In this document: positions 42,171 to 54,100 of the stretch, piece after piece | Layout of the letters: the number at the start of each line of letters is the position of its first letter | Position numbering within the stretch: position 1 is the stretch's first letter | Source of the DNA: Mugil cephalus | Taxonomy: Eukaryota; Chordata; Actinopteri; Mugiliformes; Mugilidae | Length of the DNA: 64,000 bases | Assembly (NCBI RefSeq): GCF_022458985.1 | Contig: NC_061789.1 | Coordinates: 4,939,501-5,003,500, forward strand | Direction of reading: 5' to 3' | Made by a program: the position numbers and the translations under genes | Notes under the pieces: generated by a model | The model's database searches: none | What the model was told of the DNA's origin: nothing | The model's input: the letters and a program-made list of their open reading frames with translations, nothing else

Positions 42171-45100
42171 TTAAAGTGAATCTAGGCTGTTGTTAGAAGA
42201 GCTAAACCGATAGTTTGAGTATGAAGGAGCATTTGTAGCATCAGTGGAGGTGACAGGAAGCAACAGGAGCCCGGTGCTGGCGTCTTTCTTACACCGCTTC
42301 ATCGCCTGTTTGTATGACAGCTTCTCTTTAGTGATGGGGTCCACCAGATCCTTCGAGTGGGAAGACTGGTCTTGCAGCTTGCTCGCTGTTGTGCTGTCAA
42401 TCAGCTTGGTGGCGACAGCTTCTTGAACGGTGAGGCGGCCTGCTTTGGTTGGATCCACCAACCCACCAGTGAGGTACTGCACCTCCATGTATCTCATGGC
42501 ATTTTCTTGGGGAATATAACCTTTCTGCGCCGCCTGTCCGACTGCAAGACGGGCTTTGGTTACAGGGTCCTCGACGCCGGTGAAGGCCTTCTGGGCGTTC
42601 AGGAGCTTGTACATGTGGGTTGTGTCGATCAGACCTCGTTCCGCTGCCTTGTGGACGGAGAGTTTATCCTTTTTCCCCAGATCAACAATTCCACCGGTGG
42701 CTGCTTGGGCCTCGAGAAGCAGCAGAGCTGTGTTGACGTCAATGAGTTTGCGGGTGAGGGCGCTTCTCACGGACATGCGGCTCTCAGTGGTGGTGTCGAA
42801 CATCCCTGAGATTGGGAAATACTCTTCACCTCCTGAATGGCTGAGGTTGTCTAAGCTGCCACTATGTTTGGAGTTCAGGCTGGAGTAGGAGGATCTCAGG
42901 GATGAAGGCATGGAGTTCAGAGAGGTATGGCTGGTTTTGGTGGGGGATCTTGGGGCGACTGGAGGAAGGTATGGTTTTTGTACCTCACCTACAACAAGCA
43001 AGGCAAACTCAGAGATGGTCAGTTTTCCTTCCCTGTAGCGACTAATGTCGTACTCAGTCAAGCGTCCATCTCTCAGTGCGTCCTTCACGGAGTACTGCTT
43101 CCCACTCTTGCGATCCTGCAAAATCGTCATATCCCCATCGGGACCAGTCGAAGTGATTTCCTCCCAGTCGCACTCGAGCTCTGACAGTTTGATGTACTGG
43201 TTTCGATCGATTAGTCCTTGCAAGTAGGCGTCGTAGGGAGACAAGTCTTTTCCTGTTTCCGGATCGAGGATGGTGATCTTAGTAGAAAGATTTGTCTCTC
43301 TGGTGTGAGTTTCAGCATGGTCTTCTTTCTTGATGCTGCTCTGCAGCTCAGCTATTAGTGTTTCTCTCTGGTGTATCTTGTCCTTCTCGTTCAGGATCTG
43401 TTTCTCCAGCCGCTGCAATTCAGTGGATGTCTTGAGGCTCCTCTGTCGTGCTATCTGGTTCCTCTCACTCAACAGCTTGGACTGTTGCTGGAAGGTTATG
43501 CTGATGGTCTGCCTTTGAGACTCAAGTGCTTTGAGTTCTTTGAGAAGATCCTCCTTCTCATTTTGAATAGCATCTCTGTTGGACATGAGAGAAGTCTCCT
43601 CCTGAAAGGTCGCAGATTTAGACGTCTGCAAGTGGTGTATTTTAATGCTGATGTTCTGCAAGTCATCTTCTTGGTCCCGTCTGAGGTTTCTCTCCTTTGA
43701 AACGAGCTCTCTGAGATGTTCCCTTTCAGCCTCCACTGCTGGGTCTTTCTCTACACGAACGACTTCTCTGTAAACAACTTTCTCAAGCGATTTTTCCTTT
43801 TGCAAAATTTCCAACTTGACCCTTAGGTTGCGAATCTCTCTATCCAGACGACTGATGTTGGCGCTCTCAGACTCCAAGTTGATGCGTAAATCATCAGTGA
43901 GTTTTTCCAGCTTAGGGTCCTTCTCCACTTTCAGCACCTCCTCGATTATGATTTTTTCCTCAACTGGTGGCGGGGTGTTCTCCAGCTCGAGGATGCGTGA
44001 CTTAATCTGCCTGAGCTCCGACTCAACCAGGATCTTCTTCTGGCGATCATCCATCTGAGCCAAGGTAAGCTCTTTTTCTTGAATCAAAGCTCTGAGTTGC
44101 CTGACCTCTAATTCCAGCTTTCTGCGTGCTTTCATCTCATCGTCCAGAGTCTTGTTTAGTTTTTCATGCTCCAGCATCTGCTTGGGATCCTTCTGAAGAC
44201 GAACCACCTCCTGCATGACGACTTTCTCCTCTGGCTTTTGCCTCTCAAGGACAATGAATTGGTTCTGGAGGTCAAAGAGGATTTCCTCCACACTGCGGCG
44301 TTGCTGTATTTCCTCTCTCACGTTCCTTCGAAGTCTGTCGGCCTCCTTCTCCAGCAGAGGGTCATTCTCATATTTGATTACTTCTTTATTCACTAACTTC
44401 GTCTCCACTTTGGATTTTTCAGCTTTCAACTCATCTCTTTCTTTACGCAGGTGAATCAGCAGCTCTAAGGTTGTGTCATAGTTGACTTGCAGACGGGCGA
44501 CTTGGTTGTTCAGCCTTTGTAATTCCCTGATGACCTCAGGGCTCTTCTCCTCTTTGATCACCTCCTGGGTCACCTCCTTGTACTCAACTTTGGGCTTCTG
44601 CCCCCGCAGGGTAGTCAAGGTTGTTAACAGAGTGTCGATTTCTTTCTCCGTGTCTGTTCGGTTTCTGCCTAAGTCCTGAAGCTCTTTTCTCAGTCGAACC
44701 GCTTCAACTTCCGTCTCAGGATCGACTCTGTAAATCTCGTTGATGATCTCCTTGACCTCCACCTTTGGACGGAGCTTCTCCACTTCACCGTAACGGAGCT
44801 GCAAGGTGGTCAGGTCCTTCAGCAGGATAACATTCTCATCCTTTTCTTCTTCCAAGGCCATTCGTATCTTCCTTGACTCTTCTACTAGCTCTGGATCTTG
44901 CTTAATTTGTTTCACCACCTTGGTGACAATCTTGGGTTGGATGGCGGGGATGACCCTCTCTAGGCTGTTTATTTGGCTCCTCATACTGAAAACATCATCG
45001 TTGAGGGATTTGAACTGATATTCCTCTTCCGCAATTTCATTTTGCAACATGAGAACGGCTTTCAGCATCTCCGGGTCTTTCTCGAGCCTCACCACTTCCT

Positions 45101-48100
45101 TCTTAACAACCGTCTCCCTGATTTTCGGCTTCTGCTGAGCCAGGACGGTGAGCTCAGTTTTCACGTGAACCGCCTCGCTGTCTCTTGTTTGGAGCTCCAG
45201 CCGAATCCTCTGTATCTCATCTCTCATCTTAGCTGCCTCTTTATCGAGCTGAGGGTCTCTCTCGTACTCTGTGAATATCTTGGTCACTAGTTTGGGTTCG
45301 ACTTTGGTAAGCTCTGATTCCAGTTTGATAATCTTCTCATTGATCATTTCTATCTCTGAATGGGTACTTGACCTTTTCAGTCCTTCATCCTGGATTCGAT
45401 TTCTCAGAGACTGTAGCTCCACTTCCAATTTGGGGTCGCGGTAATAGTGCACCACCTCCTTCTCCTCCAACCTTTCCACTCCTCTCCTGTTTTTCAGAGA
45501 CAAAAATCGCTTTCGGTAGGTTTCCAGGTCTTTTTCAGCATGTGAGCGCCTGGCAGCCTCCTCACTTAATTCTTTTTTCAGACTATCAGTTTCCTGCAGG
45601 TTCTTCTGACTCTGTAGTTGCAGTTGCTGGCTGACAACAACCTGACTGGCTTTATCTTCATTCTGCACACAAACAGAGAAACAAGAAGTTCAGAGAAGAT
45701 GAATATGGATAATGGATGATTAAGCATAAAGTGTGAAAATTATATAATGTCATACCCTCGTCGTTCTGATGTTCTTTGCCGTCCCCAGCTGATTTAGTAG
45801 CTGATTGTTCTCTGCGGACACTTCAGCGAAAAGCTTCAGCAGATCTCTTTCCTGCAGTAGAAGAAGAAGAAGAACAAATTACACTTTTTACTTTTTTAAA
45901 AAATGATTCCTAAGTCGTCTTGGTTAAACTGTCTGAAACCATACCGATCTCTGCACGCCCTGAGCCAGAGTTGACGTTTGACGTTTCTTTGTAACTGGTT
46001 CATCATCATCATCATCCTCGTCGTCGTTGTCGTCTTCATCAATCAGAGTGCCACGGTAAGTGTCTGACTTAATCTCATACTCCTGAAAGGAAATGAAATT
46101 ATTTATTTATTTAGGGATTAAATTATTGTAGGACTCAGACTGGTCGATATTCAGCATTAAAAGATCAGTAACTGATCAGAGAGGCAAACAAAACTTCATC
46201 TGGACATCCCTAGTTGTAGATATATAGTCCAAACTCACATTTAATATGCCCTGCAGGTCACGGGAAAGATCCTTGACTCGGTCCAAATCACCTGACTTCT
46301 TCTTGATGTCCTCCACCACTTTCTAAACAAGGGACAAAAAAATCATTATAAAAACTGCATTTCATCAGACTTGAATTGTACTGAAGCCGTAGATAAATAA
46401 ACACTTCTACTCACTTTCTGAGAATTCTGCTTGGCTGTCATCTGCTTCACATCATCAGTAGGTTTGATCGTGTTATCCGGCAAATTGATCAAGAAAAAAT
46501 CCAACGACTGAACCGCATTCTGGAAGTCTTGATTTTTATTGGTCGCTTCCTTTAAGAGACCGGCCCTAAAGCAAAATGTACACGCATATACATGAGTTCA
46601 CAAACTACAGATGATCATAGATTTTTTTTTAGCTAGATTTTTTTCCTCCTCACCTCTCCTGGAGCTGATGATCAACATTTGCGTAACGGTTCTTCAGGTT
46701 TTTCACCTCGTTCTCTTGCCGGCGGATGTCGGGACAGTATTCATTGAAACCTTTCTGCAGGGATCTGCACGCTTGCTTTGTGAGGTCCAAGTCTTTACCT
46801 AATTTATTCACCTCCTCTTTCTTTGAAGCAACTTCCTTTCGCATTAACTGGACAAAAAAAAAAGAAAGAAAGAAGGACATTAAAAAATGAATTCTGACGT
46901 GTCATATTCTCTTCTTAGTTTTTAATGTCTTTTAACACGACACCTGCAGATTCTGGTTGCGATTCAGAAGAGCGTGAGGTTGATCGAGAATGGCGCCATC
47001 TTTAGCCAGCTGATCTTCAAATCCAGAGACAATCCCGTCTACCTTCTGAATCTGCTTCTCTAGGAAGATGGAGGCAGACGCTCTGGGGGAAAGGACAGAA
47101 ACCAAGGAGTTAAATCACAAAATGCATCTTTAACCAGAATTAGAGTCAAGCCACTGGAGTTTCAGCCTACTCCAAAGTAGTCAAGATGTGATTTTTATCT
47201 ATTCCTGCCCAGATTCATTTAATAAAATAATAAAAGTGACAGATAAGTTGACTGTTGACTTTTTGGGTATATATATTTGAGATGTCAGAGTGAGCTTGAA
47301 CACCACCCAAAAGCTAATCAATTCAGCATTTCTTCAAAGTGATTGTTTTTTCCAGACTTACAGGAATTCCAAATATCTCCGTTTCTGAGATATTATGTCC
47401 CTGATAACGTGTCTGAAAGGCTACAAAAGTATGGAATTAAACCAAAGATAAATGAAGCTGGAATCAGTGTGGACAGCAACGTTGGAAAGATGACGCCATC
47501 TTGATCATCCCCTTATGGTGAAGTTGTCAATAAAGTTGGGAAAAGAAACTACTCTTAATCTTAGTTTAACTGAATCTTACAGCTCACCGCATTTTAACCT
47601 CTTGAGACCCGGCGTCCTCATACAGGGACATTACATTTTAGGTTTGTTGCAGCTTATTCTGCTTCATTTAGACCTATCATCCTCATGGGGAGACACTTTT
47701 GTCTGCCATGTACTGGTAGCGGAGATTTTTGTAGTTTGATATGACATGCAAATTTAACAAATTCACAAGTACACGATTAAGGACGTTGAGATTTCATCGT
47801 TTCCAATTTTGCTTTTGCATTAAAATAAATAGTTTTATAGTTTTGTATACATTGATGACTTAAATTTTAATATACAATGAAATAATCCCTGTGTCCACAT
47901 ACAGAGACCCACATTTTTTTTTTTTTTTTCAAAAACTACATCCGGTTCAAAGATGATGCTTATTTTTTCATACGTCTTGGGTCCTAGGGTTACGGTGATG
48001 TTAATCTTATCTTAAAGAAATAAAGAAAAAAAAGAAAGATTCATTCCAAACAAATACTTGGATCTCAGGAGGTTAAAAAGTTCTACTCAGACTGATGTTT

Positions 48101-51100
48101 TTGGCACAAATAAACACTAGTGTGGAAGCCAGACTTTTGTTCTGAAAAGTCTGTCTGGAGTTTCTCTCTTGGGAACTGATTATGCTCTAGCAATGATCTG
48201 CAGGACCAATGATGTGATTTTGGTTTGGGCAGAAGAAGTCTCACATTCAGTGTTCATTTCAAAAACAATGTGTCAGAAATTAGTTTTACTTTAAATGCTT
48301 TCTTACTTCTTGTTATAGAGATCAAGGAGCGTGTTGAGGTCATTGATCTTGTTGCTGGCTGAGCTTAGTTTAGGCGGCAGCATAGAGGCGTTGGGCCCCA
48401 GAGGCTTTTTGGCCAGAATAGGATCCATCTCCCTCTGAATGGCGGCCTGCTCCGACTCCAGCTTCCTTACAGCCAGGGCAGATTTCTGGAGGGCAAAAAC
48501 AACATTTAGAGGGTTCCCAATTCAATTATTTTACTGTTATTTTATCAAAAGTCCAGGTTCACCTCATGCTCTTGAAGCCTGTTCGCCAGGTCTTGTGTGG
48601 GGGTGCAGTTGTCCAGCGGCGCCCTCAGTCTGCTCAGGATTTCTTTCTCATTCTTCTCCAGAGCTGCGTTGACCTTGTCTATGTCACTGACGAGCTGTGA
48701 AGCTTTGGGGTCCTCTGGTGCACTCTGAACAGCAGCTGAAGAAAGAGAAGAGAGTTGCAATGAAACGCTGGAAAAGCTCTGAATATTCAAGACTTTTTTT
48801 TTTTGGTCAATCTGGAAAAAGAAAGCGTTTCTTCTCACCTGCCTTCTGAGGGCGAACCACCTCCGTGACGGGGCTCTTCAGGGAGGCCATCAAGTCAGAT
48901 CGATGGCTCTTCAGGGCTGTCAGCTCTCTGTCAAGGCTGAACACACACACACACATATATTTATGTTTGCTTAAAATTCATCACAGGGGGAATCATAGGT
49001 CACGGTTTAGGCTTTATTTGGCCAACCTCCTGACTGTCTCCTTGGCCTCTTCATCAGGAGGCGGGATTGTGAAACAAACCCCAGGGAGGGTTGATGTCTT
49101 CCCACTGCTGTTCTGGACCTCCCAGTTGTCATTGTCCGTGTTGGACTTTAGGATTAGCGTCTCACCTCGAGTCACAAAGTCCTGAAACAGACAAAACGTT
49201 CCTAAATTCATTGTACTTATGAGAGGCGGCGCCTGTTATGAGCCGTGGATGACGTTGTTGTTACCTCTTCGTCTGCCCAGTCGCACAGGGCCACCACCGT
49301 GGTGGGTTGGGAGGGCTTGGTTCGACGTAGCTTCAGGGGCACGACTTTGTAGCTGAGATCCTTGAGGGCCTGCAGGCGCTGCTCGTTCCTCTTCACTGCT
49401 GGTTCATCTGCCTGGATGAGGGCATTGAATAAGACTCATCAAAACCGTTGCATCTCACTAACTGATTGGCAGAAGTAGAACAGATCTTTGAAGCAACGTC
49501 AGTCTGCAAACTGATATTTGGAGGTTTGCACCAAGGAGTACTTTAGTTAAACTTGGCAGTTCATTAGGTACACTAGTTAAAAAAACAAATGCATTCTATC
49601 TATCTACAAAATTCTTGAAGCAGTTTCTCTGTTGCCCCATTTTGGAAAAAGATTCTTGGGTTCATGGAGGCTATTAAGTCGGGACAAATATCTTTTGAGA
49701 TTGTTATTAATTGGGTGTAAAAAGGCTCTGACCAGAAAATGGCCTGAAGGGATAAGCCACCCCTATAGAGATGAAATTTAGTCACCCACCGTATTCCCCA
49801 GAGTTGGATAAGTGAGAAAAAGCGTTTTTTAAAATGGTCCAGGCATTGTCCTAATCCGGCCTAGGGCAGATATAGAATTGGGACTAGCAGCACCTGAAAA
49901 CCAGTCATGCCGGCGGGTTGATGGAAGTTGGGGGTTTTCAGGTGCTGTCTTTGTGCCTGCCAGTGGTGATTTGTCGGAATATAGTCCCAAATCTATATCT
50001 GCCTTCGTGTTAACTGCATTGACATTTGTACTCGATGTGAATGTACAGGTCACAAGAAGTAATTAGGAAAATTCTTGAGTTTATTTATCACTTTCGCAAA
50101 CGACTGGCTAATGGCAACACCACATTACAGTGCCTATGCTAAGCTAAAGCTAACAGTTGAGCTTTCAGATTAGGACAATGCCTAGGACCAGTTTAAAAAT
50201 GCTTATTCTCATTTATAATACTGTGAGTGACTGAATTTCACATACGGGTGGCATATCCCTTTAAGAAAGAGTGGATTGATATAATATATATGTTATGGAG
50301 AGAATTACAGTCAAACTAAGGAACCAAACTGACATTTTTTGAAGAGAACTGGTTAAAATGGCTCAGCTATGTGAACAGAACAGTCATGAAGGAGGAGCAG
50401 TAATGCGGGATCTTTGATATTAAATTGCATCCATTCACTAGTGTACCTAATGTTTTGGCAAAAGAGTGTATCTGGATTTATACACGCCCACTTGGGGTAA
50501 AGATTAAACGCCTGTTTCCAAGTTTGAGTCAGCAAAACATTTTCAGATAAACCTTCACCATGACAAATTCTAAACAAACACTTTAAGTCAACACAGGTGC
50601 TCAAGAATCTAAATATTTAAATGTGCACAACTGAACAGGTCACTTCCCACAGAGCGGCTTTTAATTTCTTTGTTTGTTTCGGCTCATTTTCCGGGTTTTA
50701 CTCGTCACTAATTAAAAGCCGAGCAGATTTTTCCCAATCTCCGTCTCTCACTGTCGTCAAATATGGTAGAAGAAGTGACTGATTCTCTCGGAGATGAAAT
50801 TATACAAAACTTCTTCATTCTTCAAACTTCTACATTCGCACCAAAATGTGTGATCCACCACTCGGACAATTAGACTGCAGGTGGAGCTAATGTTTAACTG
50901 ACATGATTAAACATTGAATTCACAAACGTGAACTGATGTGTCACATGATAAATAAACCTGCAATTACCACGTATTGCCTTAGGTGTCGCCAAAGAGAAGA
51001 AAACAGACCTTTAAATGTCATAACTATAAATGGATTTAATTTTAAAGTTTGGTGTTTTTTAGATATTTTATTCTAGTGATCATTAAGTATATTTACTCAA

Positions 51101-54100
51101 GTTATGTACTTAAATACAGTTTGAGGTGCGTGCACAGTTTTCTGCTACTTATACTTCTAACTTCAACATGTTTAATTTATTTAACACTTTTAGTTACTTT
51201 AAAATGAAGGATAATAAAAGAAGCTTTCAGTAGAGATATTTTTAACTATGCTTACTGCACTTCACTGTGGAGAAATCCCAACGGTTTGTAACACAACCTG
51301 TTGTGCCATATGCACTAACACAACCAAATGAAGAGGAACATTTTGCCCATTTTTTGCCCATTTTGCCCAATTTGCCCAAAATGTCCCTAAGGTTGCCTGA
51401 GGGTTAAATAGTCGTCAGCACCTTTATTTCTGGGGAAACACATGGTCAAAAGTCATTAAGTATATTTACTCGAGTAATGTACTTAAGTACAATTCTGAGG
51501 TGCGTGTTATACTTCCACTTCCCCACGTTTTCCCTCTAAACTTCTGGTTTCAGTAAATGTTCCAAAGATCCAAAGATATCTTACAGAAGATTGTGGAGGA
51601 AAATATCTATAAATAATTTAATGGTCACTCACTTGCCAAATCATTAGGTACACTAGTGACAACAAATGTATTCTACTATAACAGATCTTCCACTAAATCC
51701 TCCTCCTTGTCAGTTTTAATGTTTCAACGACATCAGAATTAAACCGCACGATCATTTTTGAGGATGGATTCAAGTGTCTGTTGTTTAGTCTCTTAATGTA
51801 CTCTTTAGCTAAATGAAGCCATCAGATATCAGCGCTGTACCTCCAGAGCCAGCAGGATCTCAGGGTTACTCATGTTGGACAAAGTCTCGGGGTCCAGATT
51901 CGAGCGGAGTCTCTGCAGCGACTCTGCCAGCGTCTCTGCGTCCAGCTGGAACTGCAACCAACAGCCACTTCTAGTTAATGAGCTGCCTGAAAACATCTGG
52001 ACATCTCAGCCGGTCGCAGCGTGAAGCCGCCCTTACCTTCTTGTAGATGTCAATGTTGTCCAGGTGCACCTCCTGTGCCAGACACAAGTTGAGGAAGGCT
52101 TGCCACTCGGCCTGCACCATGTCTTTGTGCGCCTGGCGGAAACAACAGATCGGTTCAACGTGAGCTCAGACTCTGGCTTTATTATAGACATAGGTGATTC
52201 CTGACTGATGCTCACTTTAATCGTTGGTGTGCCCGGATGATCCTTGTCCATGAGTTCTTCTCCTTCATCGAGCAGCTTGTTGATCTCGTGCTCATGAGCC
52301 AGCAGTCCATTGGTTTTGAATTTCTTTAGACAAACGTAGGAAATATACGTCAAAAATCGACTCCTATTTAGAACCAAAAGTAAATTGAATGCTGTTCATG
52401 AACATTTTGGAGCTCATTCATGGTCTTGGTCTCTTTTGAAAGACAAGACTCTGAAGTTTCCATCACAAAAGTCAGAATCAATCTAAGTGGTTTTGTTCTT
52501 GAGTGATCGAAGTATGTTTTACCATTGAAATCAGAAGAAAGTTACACACTGCATGCAGCATTTACTCAAACACAACTTGTGTACCGAGCTCTGATTGGTT
52601 CGTAAAGATACTGCTGTCCCATATGTGATTCAGAGGAATGATTCAGAGGAATGTTAAAGGGTTAATAAACTGGGGCGCGGTCCCTCACCTCGTACTCCAT
52701 GCGGATGCCCGATGGATCGACCATGCGATCACTCCAGTCTCTCTGGAGGAGCCTCTCCTGTTGGCCGGACAGGTAGATCAGCTCTTTGCTGCAGCTCTGC
52801 ATGTAGTCGTACAGCGAGGCCAGTTGGACGCGCCTGCGCTCGGACGTCTCCTGCAGAAAGAAGCCACATGTAGGTCACGACAGCACAAATCAAATGACCA
52901 CACAGAAAAAAAAAAAACAAAAGAACCTACGAAAAGTTCAGCATATTTCTCTTTGAGTGCAGCGTACTGCTCCTGCAAGCAGATAAAGTGTAGATGTCAA
53001 CAAATGCGTCCTGCATGACATTATATTACTGTATACGTGAGCTGCTTCGTGCTGTTACTTTTGAGGCGGTGGTGCTTGGCTGCAGCTGGGCGCTGTAGGC
53101 CTCGATCTTCTGGTGCAGGATGTTATGTTCTGCGATCTGCTTCTCTACATCCGACAGCTTGGGCCCATAGGCCTGAGATTGTAACTGTTTCTGCAAAACA
53201 CAACGTTACGCAATAAGCAGCCGCGCGATCTGGCTGGTTAGCTGCTTAAACGGAAGCGTCAACGAACCAGGTTTTTGTCCAGCACGGGACCCCAGTCGAT
53301 CTTCTGCCTCAGGTCCAAGTCTTGCACCTGGTCGTACAGATCCCTGTAGGTGGTGCAGTCCCTCGCCCAGCGGTCGTGCAGATTTTTCACACTGACAATA
53401 AAAAAACAAGAAGGTTTCTCTTAGAGCTCTTGAAGCTGCAAAGGACAATGTGGAAAAGCCGACTGGTATGTGACGGATCAGGTTCCAGGCGTTGGCGTTT
53501 GTGTTGTAATTAGCGTGTGACAACTCAGACAAAAAAAAAAAAAAAAAAAACTCACTCTTTCTCGATCTCCGTGGCCTGAGGGTGCTGCAGCTTCTTGGCT
53601 TTGTCCACGTCCATGAACAGGTGCTTCAGGAGGCTCTCGGCCTCCGCCAGATTATCCGCATTCTCCTTCTGGTGGACCAAGGCCTCGTTGTTTTTCTCTC
53701 GCTCCACGTCCTGCACAAGGTTACGTTGTGAGGTTGAAACCTTTTTGTTTTATTAGCAGGTGTTGAGCAGAGAGCGAACGTTTGCAGACTTCTTACCAGC
53801 TTCAGCAGCTGCTCCGAGCGCAGGATGTTCTTCTCCACTCGGTCCGCATTGCTCTGCATGCGAGGAATCAGCACAGCCAGGTCCGTGGCCTGAGCCCTGG
53901 GTTAGAAACAGAGAAAGATGACGGTGAAAATCCTCCAAACTAACGCAGAACGTCTGCAGAATCCAGAGCATGGAGGTGTTTCTTTAACCCTAACTGGTTA
54001 AAGACATGAGGAAGCTAATTTTGACTCCACCATAAAATAAACAACATAACAGCACGCATTCCTATGTAACTTTCATTTAAGTAGCTTCTAGGGGAAAGTA

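Noticed and set aside
42244..45634. Many plus-strand open frames across the large evpl exon
   Set aside because: They are antisense shadows of the long minus-strand coding exon; the minus frame is continuous and matches envoplakin throughout.
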